64,000 nt of DNA from an uncultured Halomonas sp. (GCF_947500835.1 NZ_CANMTQ010000006.1:206012-270011), one strand, 5' to 3'; shown: positions 17,409 through 26,184, counted from the stretch's first letter. The notes: generated by a model not told the origin, from the sequence alone. Numbers and translations: made by a program.

Positions 17409-18638
17409 TCAACGACAGCTTGCCGGCAGACGCCCCCGCTCACCCACGGCCTGGCGCATGATCACGCGCTTGAGCGGCAGCAGGCGATCGACGCTGGATA
17501 GCCCAACATTGCGTGCCAGGCGCAGGGCGGGGTGTTCGGCGCCGAACAGCAGGCGAAAACCGTCCATGAGTGCCAGCATGGTCGTGTTGTCGCCGCCCCG
17601 GCGCCGGGCGTAGCGGGAGAGAATACGCAGGTCGCCCAGCTCGGCGCCGCGCTGATGTGCCTCGATCACTTCTTCAGCGAGTACCGCGGCATCCATGAAA
17701 CCCAGGTTGACCCCTTGCCCCGCCAGGGGATGAATGCTGTGGGCAGCATCGCCTATCAGGGCCAACCCCTCTTCCACGTAACGGCTGGCATGGCGCTGAA
17801 CCAAGGGCACCTTGATGGCATCGTCGATAACCTCGACCTTGCCCAAGCGGTGTTCGAAGGCGGTGGCCAGGGCATCGCTCAATGCTTCGCGAGATAGATC
17901 GCTCAAGCGTTCGGCTTCTTGCGGGGTCGTCGACCAGACAATGGAGCAATAGTGTGCGTCACCGCCGATGGTGACTGGCAGAAACGCCAAGGGTCCGGTA
18001 GGCAGGAAAATCTGTCGGGCGACACCGCCGTGAGCGTGTTCGGTGCGTACCGTGGTGACCAGTGCGGTCTGGCCGGTATCATGAGCGCGCACCTCGATAC
18101 CCGCCAGTTCGCGCAGCTGGGAACGCGCACCATCCGCGGCAACAACCAGAGACGCCATGAAACGGCGTCCATCGGCAAGTATCAAGCGACGGCCAGCCCC
18201 CGTCGTCTGCAGCGCATCGACCCGCGCACCGAATACCTGGGTAACGCTGGGTAGCTCTGCCAGGCGCGCCTCAAGGGCCGCCAGCATCACGTCGTTTTCG
18301 ACAATATGCCCAAGCACCGGCGTACCGGCCTGATCCGCATCGAAAGAGATGGCACCGCTACCCTCCGCCTCCCACACCTGCATTCCCGTATAAGGCGTCA
18401 CTCGTTGCAGCGCTGGCCATACCTTGAGTCGTTCCAGCAACCGCTGGCTGACCGGCGTCACGGCGCTGACCCGCTGCGCGGGTTGGCCCTTGCCTATAGG
18501 CGCCACATCGAGCGCCTTGGGGCGCGCATCGAGCACGCTTACTGCGAGGCCAGCCTCCCCGAGCAACACTGCCAGGGAGGCGCCTACCAGCCCCCCGCCA
18601 ACGATCACGATCTCCGCTCGTTCTTGCCCTTGCTCCAT
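17409..18638 (-). CDS. ubiI: FAD-dependent ubiquinone-biosynthesis hydroxylase (UbiI/VisC type)
   Basis: Flavoprotein monooxygenase of the UbiH/UbiF/VisC/COQ6 family that hydroxylates the ring of the polyprenyl-phenol precursor of ubiquinone. The 409 residues show the Rossmann motif IVGGGLVGASLA at the N-terminus, the mid-sequence VVAADGARSQLRELAGI and the FAD-ribityl motif ALIGDAAHSIHPLAGQGVNLG. It follows a second family member (18765-19970), matching the ubiH-visC order of E. coli, so UbiI (C5 hydroxylation) is the likeliest assignment. UbiF-like activity cannot be excluded from the sequence. Confidence 0.8.
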   Translation of the reverse strand: MEQGQERAEIVIVGGGLVGASLAVLLGEAGLAVSVLDARPKALDVAPIGKGQPAQRVSAVTPVSQRLLERLKVWPALQRVTPYTGMQVWEAEGSGAISFDADQAGTPVLGHIVENDVMLAALEARLAELPSVTQVFGARVDALQTTGAGRRLILADGRRFMASLVVAADGARSQLRELAGIEVRAHDTGQTALVTTVRTEHAHGGVARQIFLPTGPLAFLPVTIGGDAHYCSIVWSTTPQEAERLSDLSREALSDALATAFEHRLGKVEVIDDAIKVPLVQRHASRYVEEGLALIGDAAHSIHPLAGQGVNLGFMDAAVLAEEVIEAHQRGAELGDLRILSRYARRRGGDNTTMLALMDGFRLLFGAEHPALRLARNVGLSSVDRLLPLKRVIMRQAVGERGRLPASCR

Positions 18639-18764
18639 CGCGAGTCACTCCTGTTTACTCTGTCAGGCTTTAATGGATGAAGCCCTTTCTATCTGAAGAA
18701 CAACATACCATGCCCCTGTACCCGGGTAACGTGATACGACCCGAGATCGCCCCGAAGGACAGGG

Positions 18765-19970
18765 TCAGCGCTCCAGGCCCATGGCTCGCCGTGCCAGGGT
18801 GCGCCGAAGCGGCCCGGTCAGGTTGAGCCCGACCAGCCCTCCTGCCCGTGCATGGGAAAGCATCGGATTGGTGATGCCGAACAGGCGAATCAATCCATCG
18901 CTGAAACGAATCACGTTACGCCGATCCTTCGCGCGGCGCGCCTCGAAGTCTTGCATGGTGGCCATATCCCCTGGCGCGTATCCTTCTGCAAGGCCTTTCT
19001 CCAGGCTGCTGACCAGATCCATGACACCTCTCAAGGCCAGATTGAAACCCTGGCCTGCCACCGGATGCAGAGCATGAGCCGCATTCCCCAGTACTGCTAG
19101 CCCCGGACGCACCACCTCCTCTGCCGTCACCAAAGACAATGAGTAGGCATGACGACGACCCACACGACGGAAACGTCCGGCGCGTTCGCCGAAGACCTGC
19201 TGCAAGCGTGTCAAGAATTCTGCGTCATCAAGCGCCAGCGTAGCGTCTTCCGTGCCGCTTGCCTGGGTCCAGACCAGCTCCATGCGATCTCCGCCGAGTG
19301 GCAACAGCGCCAAGGGGCCATTGCTGGTGAATCGTTCGAAGGCAACCCCTCCATGGGGCTTGCTGACTTCAAGATTGGCGATGACTGCCGATTGTTTATA
19401 AGGGACCTCGTGACTGGCAATCCCTAACAGCTCCTTGAGCCCCGAACGGCCACCATCCGCCAGCAGGGTCAATGCTGCGGTTATTTCGTGCCCATCCGAG
19501 AGCACTAGCCGATGGCCATCGGCTTGAGGTGCAATATGTTCGACCTTGGCTGGGCAATGCCAATCGAGTTCGAGTTCGGCTAATCGTGCATGCAGCACCT
19601 GCCCCATCCAGGCATTGGGCAATACGTAACCCAGTGCCTCGACTCCAAGCTCTTCGGCGGTGAGTCGAGTGGCCCCTAAACGGCCTTGCTCACTGATATG
19701 AATGAGCGAGATGGGCTGGGCCTGACGCGCCATTTCTTCCCACACGCCCAGGGTTTGAAAATGCCAGCGTGAGCCCTGAGCGATGGCGCTGGCTCGCGCA
19801 TCGAAACTGGGTTGGTAGCCATCGAGATCGGCCTTGGGCAAAGCCGCTGCCTCGATCACCGCGACTCGCAGCCCACGCTGCTGGATTAGCGGAGCAAGCG
19901 CACATCCTAGGCTGGCGCCGACCAGTCCGCCGCCGATAATGGCGATATCCACCTTATTCCCATGGGCCAT
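18765..19970 (-). CDS. ubiH: 2-octaprenyl-6-methoxyphenol hydroxylase UbiH
   Basis: FAD monooxygenase of ubiquinone synthesis (C1 hydroxylation in E. coli). The 401-residue protein has IAIIGGGLVGASLGCALA, SFDARASAIAQGS, LLADGGRSGLKELLGI and AVLGNAAHALHPVAGQGFNLALRG; the FDARxxAL-like block is typical of UbiH. The ATG at 19970 has GGAG 6 bases upstream and is preferred to an ATG 21 bases earlier. In many relatives ygfB, pepP, ubiH and ubiI form one operon. Here pepP is missing and a 150-base A/T-rich spacer takes its place. Confidence 0.87.
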   Translation of the reverse strand: MAHGNKVDIAIIGGGLVGASLGCALAPLIQQRGLRVAVIEAAALPKADLDGYQPSFDARASAIAQGSRWHFQTLGVWEEMARQAQPISLIHISEQGRLGATRLTAEELGVEALGYVLPNAWMGQVLHARLAELELDWHCPAKVEHIAPQADGHRLVLSDGHEITAALTLLADGGRSGLKELLGIASHEVPYKQSAVIANLEVSKPHGGVAFERFTSNGPLALLPLGGDRMELVWTQASGTEDATLALDDAEFLTRLQQVFGERAGRFRRVGRRHAYSLSLVTAEEVVRPGLAVLGNAAHALHPVAGQGFNLALRGVMDLVSSLEKGLAEGYAPGDMATMQDFEARRAKDRRNVIRFSDGLIRLFGITNPMLSHARAGGLVGLNLTGPLRRTLARRAMGLER

Positions 19971-20120
19971 GACAAGCTCCGTGTAATCCATGAATTTCGT
20001 TACGTAAATTACGTATTGCTCATTATATTAGCTAACTTTATATTAAATTTATCTATCATCGCCCTTATTTATAGACACCCATCAAGAGAGGCCTTGGGTA
20101 TAAGTCGCGATGACAGCATG

Positions 20121-20714
20121 CTAAGTGTCACTGGCATCCTCCTGCGCCGCTTTCTGTTGTTCCACGTGGGGCTGGCCAGGGTGCTTTTCAGTGTAAAGCA
20201 GCATGGCCGCCATACGCGCATGCTCGGACAAGGCGAAGAGGTCGTTCTCGTTGTCGGCACTCTCATCAAGTGCCAGCTCATCGATGCTCGTCAGTGCTTC
20301 CAGGTCTTCAAGCGCTTCTCGCAGGTTGGATGACCAGGCATTTCGCGTCTCGCTGCCGATTTCACCCACCACCTCGAGAAAACCAAGGGTCCACTCCTTG
20401 AGACCTCGGGCTCGCTCGGCCAAGGAGAACAGGTCATCGGGAAGCAAGGGCTCGTAATTGAGCTCCGGCGCGGAAAGGGCCTCCAGGGTCTGACGGCGCC
20501 AATCCAGCAATACCTGAGCATCATCGCGATCCCGGGGCTGTTCGACGCCCAGTGCCGCACTGACCTCTTCCAGCCACTGCTCTGCTGTCAGATCATGAAG
20601 TGATAACCCAGCGCCCAAGCGCCCATCGAGAAAGGCCGGCGATTGCAGACTCCCATGGGCGAGAAATACGTTGGCGACGCTGGAGAAGTCCTGCTGGTCG
20701 GTGATGATGGACAT
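20121..20714 (-). CDS. ygfB: UPF0149 family protein YgfB
   Basis: Small helical cytosolic protein, 197 residues, with the UPF0149 pattern: AHGSLQSPAFLDGRLGAGL near the N-terminus, the central LFSLAERARGLKEWTLGFL and the C-terminal FALSEHARMAAMLLYTE. The family fold is known and a regulatory role has been described in Pseudomonas, but the general biochemical function is unclear. It normally sits upstream of pepP-ubiH. It is divergent from zapA with a 151-base spacer, the usual arrangement. Confidence 0.9.
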   Translation of the reverse strand: MSIITDQQDFSSVANVFLAHGSLQSPAFLDGRLGAGLSLHDLTAEQWLEEVSAALGVEQPRDRDDAQVLLDWRRQTLEALSAPELNYEPLLPDDLFSLAERARGLKEWTLGFLEVVGEIGSETRNAWSSNLREALEDLEALTSIDELALDESADNENDLFALSEHARMAAMLLYTEKHPGQPHVEQQKAAQEDASDT

Positions 20715-20865
20715 GTAGGCTCCATGAATATTGATAAAGAGAACGGATCGGCCCGCGTGATCTGAGTTGCGTTGACCACCTTATTCCGCCTCTCTATAGT
20801 GGCTCGAAATTGCTTTCATATTATCCTACAGGGTCGATCTTGGCCCACACTCCTCGGAGCCCGAC

Positions 20866-21168
20866 ATGACGGATGCCACACGGCCAACGACCGAGATTAC
20901 GCTGCTGGGACGCTCCTATATCATCGCCTGCCCCCCGGATCAGGAGGATGAACTCAATCGTGCGGCACGCTATCTCGATCGTGCCATGCACGGTATTCAT
21001 TCCCGGGGCAAGGTATTGGGGGCAGATAAGATCGCCATCATGGCGGCGCTGAATATCACTCATGAATTGCTGCGTTCAATGGAAGAACGGCGCGAAGATG
21101 AGGCCAGCCTGAGTCGCTTGAATGCGCGATTGGGACAAGCACTCAGCAATGTCGAACAAGGACGCTAG
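20866..21168 (+). CDS. zapA: Cell-division protein ZapA
   Basis: FtsZ-ring-associated protein that bundles FtsZ filaments at mid-cell. The 100 residues are of normal length, with an N-terminal globular part (ITLLGRSYIIACPPDQEDELNRAARYLD) and a C-terminal coiled coil. A GGAG sits a few bases before the ATG. The gene lies just upstream of 6S RNA and ygfA, the classical zapA-ssrS-ygfA order of gammaproteobacteria. Confidence 0.95.
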   Translation: MTDATRPTTEITLLGRSYIIACPPDQEDELNRAARYLDRAMHGIHSRGKVLGADKIAIMAALNITHELLRSMEERREDEASLSRLNARLGQALSNVEQGR

Positions 21169-21192
21169 AAGCTCAATAAACCAAACAGCCCT

Positions 21193-21220
21193 TTGGGCCT
21201 GCCGCCAGCTCTGTTAAGAT
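21193..21220 (+). promoter_or_regulatory. Probable sigma-70 promoter of 6S RNA
   Basis: A -10 element TAAGAT (21215-21220) lies 7-8 bases before the RNA start, with a weak -35-like TTGGGC at 21193-21198 and a 16-base spacer. Confidence 0.5.
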
Positions 21221-21227
21221 TGAGTCG

Positions 21228-21409
21228 TTCCCTGGGATGTACGCCAGTCGTTATAGTCCCTCGAGCCTATGCGCAGTACCCAGGGGGCCAATTGCTAGAC
21301 AGACCCGTGTGCATGTCCGTGCGACGGAAAGCCTGACGGTCTGTCTGCGGCCACCCACCTTGAACCAGTGGGTTCAAGGGCCAGAACGGCAGCGGCATTC
21401 TGGGGAACT
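21228..21409 (+). ncRNA. ssrS: 6S RNA
   Basis: Small RNA that mimics an open promoter and sequesters sigma-70 RNA polymerase in stationary phase. The 3' part carries the conserved CACCTTGAACC, then GGGTTCAAGGG, then GGCAGCGGCATTCTGGGGA, closely matching E. coli 6S RNA. The 5' end TTCCCTGGGATGT pairs with the 3' CTGGGGA region to form the closing stem. Its position between zapA and ygfA is the standard one. Ends are estimated to within a few bases. Confidence 0.93.
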
Positions 21410-21428
21410 CTTTATTTACACTACCTGA

Positions 21429-22058
21429 TTGGTAATATCCGCCTTGTCTGATTCAACGGCCTTACAGCATCAGCGCAAGGCGTTACGCCGTGAACTGCGA
21501 CGCCGCCGGAGTTCGCTGTCAAAACGTGAGCAACGCTTGGCCTCCTTGGCGCTATGCAATCAACTGCGCCGCCTGCCGGAAGTTCAGCGTGCTCGTCGTG
21601 TAGCCCTCTATCTGCCTAATGACGCTGAAATAGATGCCACCCCGCTACTGAGTTGGTTTCAGCGCCGTGGGGCCAAAACCTATCTACCAGTTCTGCGTCC
21701 GCTTTCAGATAATCGTCTGTGGTTCGTGCATTATCATTCAAATACGCCCATGGTCAGCAACCGCTTCGGTATCCGCGAGCCGGATACCCGTCACGGTGCG
21801 CATCATGCACGGCGATTGCCCGCCTGGGCGCTGGATCTGGTATTGCTGCCCCTTGTGGGCTTTGATGAAGACGGTAATCGGATGGGCATGGGGGGTGGTT
21901 TTTACGATCGAACCTTTGCTTTCGTGCGCCATCGCTATCCCCGTCCACGGTTGATCGGTGTCAGCCACGACTGTCAGCGTGCCGATAGCTTGCCATTAGC
22001 GCCTTGGGATGTGCCGCTGGATGCTATCGTCAGTGATCGGCGCGTCATTCGTCCGTGA
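21429..22058 (+). CDS. ygfA: 5-formyltetrahydrofolate cyclo-ligase
   Basis: ATP-dependent conversion of 5-formyl-THF to 5,10-methenyl-THF in folate metabolism. Up to 209 residues with the family blocks HQRKALRRELRRRRSSL, RVALYLPNDAEIDATPLL, LVLLPLVGFDEDGNRMGMGGGFYDR (glycine-rich nucleotide loop) and IGVSHDCQ. No ATG is available near the start: TTG at 21429 or TTG at 21444 must be used, and neither has a good ribosome-binding site. That fits translation from the processed 6S-ygfA transcript, only about 20 bases after the 6S 3' end. Confidence 0.87.
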   Translation: MVISALSDSTALQHQRKALRRELRRRRSSLSKREQRLASLALCNQLRRLPEVQRARRVALYLPNDAEIDATPLLSWFQRRGAKTYLPVLRPLSDNRLWFVHYHSNTPMVSNRFGIREPDTRHGAHHARRLPAWALDLVLLPLVGFDEDGNRMGMGGGFYDRTFAFVRHRYPRPRLIGVSHDCQRADSLPLAPWDVPLDAIVSDRRVIRP

Positions 22059-22085
22059 AGGACATGGGGTGCTTGAAGAACGAAA

Positions 22086-22116
22086 ACCGGTAGACAGCAA
22101 CAGGCTGTCTACCGGT
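22086..22116 (-). terminator. Strong hairpin terminator (reverse direction, possibly bidirectional)
   Basis: A perfect 13-bp stem (ACCGGTAGACAGC paired with its complement, 22086-22098 with 22104-22116) closes a 5-base loop. Read on the reverse strand it is followed by TTTTCGTTCTT, so it terminates the small-protein transcript. It may also stop ygfA transcription from the other side. Confidence 0.8.
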
Positions 22117-22173
22117 CTTGAAATCGGATATCACGCGCAGATGCGACGTCGATAGAGGCTGGGCGGTTAGCAA

Positions 22174-22269
22174 TCAACTCCCGACGACAGCTTGAGCATA
22201 GCCGGTCGCTACAGTACCCAGTACAAAGATAAGCACCAACGCCATGATCAGATCAGGTTTACGTTTCAT
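22174..22269 (-). CDS. 31-residue single-span membrane protein of unknown function
   Basis: The frame reads MKRKPDLIMALVLIFVLG, then a short tail TVATGYAQAVVGS. A basic N-terminus (KRK) is followed by one hydrophobic segment of about 20 residues and a short polar end, so it could be an inner-membrane micropeptide with a cytosolic N-terminus or a cleavable signal-like peptide (YAQA). A GGAG lies 10 bases upstream of the ATG. It has its own promoter (22321-22349) and terminator (22086-22116), which argues that it is a real gene. I do not recognise the family. Confidence 0.65.
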   Translation of the reverse strand: MKRKPDLIMALVLIFVLGTVATGYAQAVVGS

Positions 22270-22320
22270 GGCATAACTACTCCAAAATATTCCACATTAC
22301 TGCCTCAACCAGCAGGCTTG

Positions 22321-22349
22321 ACTATAGGTCTACGGAAAAAGAATGACAA
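22321..22349 (-). promoter_or_regulatory. Near-consensus sigma-70 promoter for the small membrane protein
   Basis: On the reverse strand TTGTCA (22349-22344) and TATAGT (22326-22321) are separated by exactly 17 bases. Transcription would begin near 22314, giving a leader of about 45 bases. The whole spacer is one arm of the inverted repeat at 22327-22380, so a dimeric regulator could sit on the promoter. Confidence 0.75.
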
Positions 22350-22380
22350 TAAGCCAGTCGTATTTCTTTTACCGTAGACC
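22327..22380. repeat. Long inverted repeat overlapping a promoter
   Basis: Two 17-base arms (GGTCTACGGAAAAAGAA at 22327-22343 and the complement of GGTCTACGGTAAAAGAA at 22364-22380) match at 16 of 17 positions with a 20-base spacer. The left arm fills the -35/-10 spacer of the promoter reading leftwards; the right arm is upstream of the -35. This resembles paired operator sites more than a terminator. Confidence 0.7.
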
Positions 22381-22496
22381 CGGAGCAGAAAGCTATTGGC
22401 GTGAGCAACCCTTCATTCATGTTAGGCGGTTGGGAAGGTGCTTGCTGCCTGTTCGCTTTCTGAACACAGAATACGTCTAAAAATGTGAAACAAACG

Positions 22497-22524
22497 ATTG
22501 AATAAGCGTGCAAAACTATTCAAT
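22497..22524 (-). terminator. Possible weak terminator of ilvA
   Basis: ATTGAATA (22497-22504) pairs with TATTCAAT (22517-22524). Read leftwards it is followed by CGTTTGTTTC, then a T-rich stretch. The stem is A/T-rich and short, so support is modest. The remaining bases to 22380 hold nothing else I can identify. Confidence 0.4.
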
Positions 22525-22559
22525 TAGCAGTTATAAGCCTAATACTCGGTCACACAGTC

Positions 22560-24074
22560 TCACGCCATGAACAGGCGATAGGCCACATTATCGCTCTCCT
22601 TCCAATAGCGATAACCGATCTCGTCGAAATGCTCTTCCACGTGGCCTCGATCCCCGTTGGGAATCTGCATGCCCACCAGTACGCGACCATAGGCTGCGCC
22701 ATGATTGCGATAATGGAACAGAGAAATATTCCAATCCGCCGGTAGATGAGTAAGAAAGTTCATCAAGGCGCCGGGCCGTTCGGGGAACTCGAAGCGATAG
22801 ACCTGTTCGTCGAAATGCTCTCGAGGCCGCCCGCCGCCCAGATGGCGCGTGTGCAACTTGGCAAGCTCGTTATCGGTAAGATCTTCTACGGGATAATCCG
22901 CCTCCTTTAACTTGCGAATCACCTCCTGGCGATCCTCGCCCCCGGGCTTGACCTGCACCCCGACGAAGATGTGCGCATGCTCCGCGTCGGCATAGCGATA
23001 ATTGAATTCGGTGACCATGCGCTTGCCAATGATCTTGCAGAATCGCTTGAAGCTACCCGGCCGCTCGGGAATGGTCACCGCCAGGATCGCCTCACGTTGT
23101 TCGCCGAGTTCGGTGCGTTCGGCAATATGCTGCAGGCGATCGAAGTTGGTGTTGGCACCGGAGTTGATGCATAACAACGTCTCGCCCTCGACACCACTCT
23201 GCTGCACATACTTCTTGAGACCCGCCAGGGACAAGGCACCGGAAGTTTCCGCCACCGCCCGGGTATCCTCGAAGATATCCTTGACCGCGGCACACATCTC
23301 ATCGGTATTGACGGTAATAACGCCATCGACCAGATCCTTCAGGATGACGAAAGGGGCCTCGCCAATCTGGGCTACCGCCACGCCCTCGGCAAAAACGCCC
23401 ACCTCCTTGAGGGTCACGCGCTTGCCGGCTTCAAGCGCCGCCTTGAGGCAGGCGCTGTCTTCGGCTTCGACGCCGATGACCTTGATCTCCGGGCGCAGAT
23501 ACTTGACGTAGGCCACGACACCGGCGATCAGGCCACCACCGCCCACTGGTACGAAGATGGCATCGAGCCGGCCGGTGTGCTGGCGCAGAATCTCCATGCC
23601 CACGGTGCCTTGCCCGGCAATCACATCCGGATCGTCAAAGGGCGGCACGTAGGTATAACCATGCTCTGCGATCAGCTCCTGAGCATGAACCAGCGCCTCG
23701 CCGAAGGCGTCGCCACGCAGCACGACTCGGGCGCCTCGGGCCCGCACTGCCTGAACCTTGATTTCGGGCGTGATGCGCGGCATCACGATGACCGCTTTCA
23801 CCCCCATGAGTTTTGCCGCCAGGGCCAACCCCTGAGCATGATTGCCCGCGGACGCCGCGATCACTCCCTTGGCCTTCTGGGCCTCGGATAGCTGCGCCAT
23901 GCGGTTATAGGCGCCGCGAATCTTGAAGGAGAATACCGGCTGAAGATCCTCGCGCTTGATCAGCACCTGATTGTTGAGCCGCCGGGATAGAAACGGGGCG
24001 GGGGTAATGGGAGTCTCCCGCGCCGCTTCGTAGACGCGAGCCTGGAGTATCTTCTTGACGGTATCTTCGAGCAT
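22560..24074 (-). CDS. ilvA: Threonine ammonia-lyase, biosynthetic
   Basis: PLP enzyme converting threonine to 2-oxobutanoate, the first step of isoleucine synthesis. The 504-residue protein has the catalytic domain (residues 1-320; PLP lysine Lys51 in FSFKIRGAY, SAGNHAQG, and the phosphate-binding PVGGGGLIAGV). It ends with two ACT-like regulatory domains (IPERPGSFKRFCKIIG; FPERPGALMNFLTHL), as in the feedback-inhibited E. coli form. The ATG at 24074 has AGGA upstream and is preferred to a TTG at 24098. It is divergent from rpiA, as in several gammaproteobacteria. Confidence 0.95.
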   Translation of the reverse strand: MLEDTVKKILQARVYEAARETPITPAPFLSRRLNNQVLIKREDLQPVFSFKIRGAYNRMAQLSEAQKAKGVIAASAGNHAQGLALAAKLMGVKAVIVMPRITPEIKVQAVRARGARVVLRGDAFGEALVHAQELIAEHGYTYVPPFDDPDVIAGQGTVGMEILRQHTGRLDAIFVPVGGGGLIAGVVAYVKYLRPEIKVIGVEAEDSACLKAALEAGKRVTLKEVGVFAEGVAVAQIGEAPFVILKDLVDGVITVNTDEMCAAVKDIFEDTRAVAETSGALSLAGLKKYVQQSGVEGETLLCINSGANTNFDRLQHIAERTELGEQREAILAVTIPERPGSFKRFCKIIGKRMVTEFNYRYADAEHAHIFVGVQVKPGGEDRQEVIRKLKEADYPVEDLTDNELAKLHTRHLGGGRPREHFDEQVYRFEFPERPGALMNFLTHLPADWNISLFHYRNHGAAYGRVLVGMQIPNGDRGHVEEHFDEIGYRYWKESDNVAYRLFMA

Positions 24075-24206
24075 CCTGGTGTCCTGAAAGTCGAGCAATT
24101 CAGCGCCTGAACGTTCCTGTGGAGGGAATTGCCGGGAGAGCGGCGGTTACCGAGCCGATGGGATCGCCTATAATGGCATTTTTACCACCGGCCAACGAGT
24201 CTTCTC

Positions 24207-24884
24207 ATGAATCAGGACGCACTCAAGCGTGCGGTGGCCGCTGCGGCCATCGATGAAATTCGCCCTCTGCTTGCCAAGGACACGGTAATCGGCGTAGGCA
24301 CCGGCTCTACCGCCAATCACTTCATCGATCTACTGGCCAAGCTGCGTGACGATTTTCAAGGCGCGGTGGCCAGTTCTCAAGCAACCGCAAAACGCCTGAA
24401 AGGTCACGGCATCGACGTATTCGAGCTCAACCATGTGGGCAACGTGCCGGTCTATATCGATGGAGCAGACGAGATAAACCCGCGTCTGGAAATGATCAAG
24501 GGTGGTGGCGCCGCCCTGACCCGGGAGAAGATCGTCGCCGCCTGCGCCGAACGCTTCATCTGCATCGCCGACGCTTCGAAGCATGTGTCAGTGCTCGGTG
24601 GCTTTCCCCTGCCGGTCGAGGTGATTCCCATGGCGCGCTCCTATGTCGCCCGGGAGCTGGTCGCGCGCGGCATCACGCCGGTCTATCGCGACGGGGTGGT
24701 CACGGACAACGGTAATCAGATCCTCGACTGCTATGAGTTTCTGATCGAAGATCCCCTGGCTCTCGAACTCGAACTCAACAATATCGTTGGCGTAGTGACC
24801 AATGGTTTGTTCGCTCGGCGTCCGGCAGATGTGCTGCTGCTGGGAAGTGACAGCGGCGTAGAGCGCCTGACGCGCCAGGAGTAA
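24207..24884 (+). CDS. rpiA: Ribose-5-phosphate isomerase A
   Basis: Interconverts ribose 5-phosphate and ribulose 5-phosphate in the pentose phosphate pathway. The 225 residues contain the RpiA sequence [18 protein letters not shown], the catalytic region [27 protein letters not shown] (Asp/Glu/Lys set) and [13 protein letters not shown] at the C-terminus. The length is normal. It ends 4 bases before the convergent waaA stop, so the two messages would overlap unless terminated inside coding sequence. Confidence 0.97.
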   Translation: MNQDALKRAVAAAAIDEIRPLLAKDTVIGVGTGSTANHFIDLLAKLRDDFQGAVASSQATAKRLKGHGIDVFELNHVGNVPVYIDGADEINPRLEMIKGGGAALTREKIVAACAERFICIADASKHVSVLGGFPLPVEVIPMARSYVARELVARGITPVYRDGVVTDNGNQILDCYEFLIEDPLALELELNNIVGVVTNGLFARRPADVLLLGSDSGVERLTRQE

Positions 24885-24888
24885 GCCA

Positions 24889-26184
24889 TCACTTACTTGG
24901 GAGAAGCCGATCCAAGCCTGTCAGAGTACGCTGCAGGGCGCCAGCGTTGGCCGAAATGGCGGCGCGCCCGGCTTCGCCTCGCCGACGCCGTTCCTCAGGA
25001 TCGTCCATCAACGCAATCAACGCCTCGCCGAGTGCCGACGCACTCGCCACTTCGATCAGTGCGTTCGCTTTCCGCAACACCGTGGCGACATCCTCGAAAT
25101 TGGCAAGCTCTGGTCCGCTGAGTACCGGAATCCCCTGGGAGGCTGGCTCCAGCAGATTGTGGCCGCCGACGGGCACGAGACTTCCTCCGACGAAGGCAAG
25201 ATCCGCGGCGCCGTAGAGCGTCGCCAGCTCCCCCATGGTGTCGCCGAGATACACCGTAGTGTCGGCTCGAACCGTCTCGTTCCGGGAGCGTCTCGCCAAC
25301 TGCTGGTCCTGTTTTTGACATAAGACTGCGACATCATCGAAGCGCTGAGGATGGCGCGGCACAAGTATCAATAAAGCGGCTGGATAAACCTCACGCAGTT
25401 TGGCGTGGGCGATAAGTATCTGTTCGTCTTCACCTGAATGGGTTGAGGCGGCGATCCATACTGGACGTACGTCGAACGCGGTACGTAAGTGCTCACTATC
25501 AGCGGAAGCACCTCTCAAGAGGGGAATGTCGAACTTTAGGGAGCCGACAACGGTGGTTTTCTCTACCATCATCCCCAGGCGCTGAAAGCGCTTGGCATCC
25601 TGCTCCGACTTGGCCGCCAGCCAGTTGATCTTGCCCAGGGCGTCCGCCATCAGCGCTCTGATTCGCAGGTAACCCTGTAGTGCTTTTGCCGACAATCGCC
25701 CGTTGACCACCGCCACCGGAACCCTCTGTCGATGGCAGGCGTGCAACAGATTGGGCCACAGCTCCGTCTCGAAGAAGATGGCCATCTCAGGCTGCAATCG
25801 GGAAATGAAACGACGAGCGGCCCCGGGAAAGTCCAACGGCACGAAGTAATGGCTCACTTCGCCTCTAAATAGCGACGTTACTCGCTCCGCGCCGGTGGCG
25901 GTCATGGTGGTGACCACCAGATGGTGATCGGGGTAACGCTTGCGAAGGGATTCGATCAGGGGGCGCGCGGCCTGCACCTCCCCCACGGAGGCGGCATGCA
26001 GCCAGAGTTTGGGGCGCTCGCTTGATACCTTGATCAACCCCAGCCGTTCACGACGTGGGTTAGTGGGTACCCACTCACGCCACAGGCGCCACCATAGCAG
26101 GGGCGAAAGCAGATAAAGCGCCAGGCTGTAGAGCCAGCGTGCCCAGGGGTGACGCTGAGCGGCTGTCGCCTCGCGCTTCGTCAT
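24889..26184 (-). CDS. waaA: 3-deoxy-D-manno-octulosonic-acid (Kdo) transferase
   Basis: Inner-membrane-associated GT-B enzyme that adds Kdo from CMP-Kdo to the lipid A precursor. The 431 residues show an N-terminal hydrophobic anchor, then LWLHAASVGEVQAARPLIESL, FFETELWPNLLHACHRQRVPV, ASTHSGEDEQIL and the C-terminal AFVGGSLVPVGGHNLLEPASQGIPVLSGP typical of WaaA. The start codon abuts the hldE stop, so it is the last gene of a heptosyltransferase-hldE-waaA unit. Because this organism has a kdkA homologue nearby, WaaA may be monofunctional, with Kdo then phosphorylated as in Haemophilus. Confidence 0.95.
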   Translation of the reverse strand: MTKREATAAQRHPWARWLYSLALYLLSPLLWWRLWREWVPTNPRRERLGLIKVSSERPKLWLHAASVGEVQAARPLIESLRKRYPDHHLVVTTMTATGAERVTSLFRGEVSHYFVPLDFPGAARRFISRLQPEMAIFFETELWPNLLHACHRQRVPVAVVNGRLSAKALQGYLRIRALMADALGKINWLAAKSEQDAKRFQRLGMMVEKTTVVGSLKFDIPLLRGASADSEHLRTAFDVRPVWIAASTHSGEDEQILIAHAKLREVYPAALLILVPRHPQRFDDVAVLCQKQDQQLARRSRNETVRADTTVYLGDTMGELATLYGAADLAFVGGSLVPVGGHNLLEPASQGIPVLSGPELANFEDVATVLRKANALIEVASASALGEALIALMDDPEERRRRGEAGRAAISANAGALQRTLTGLDRLLPSK

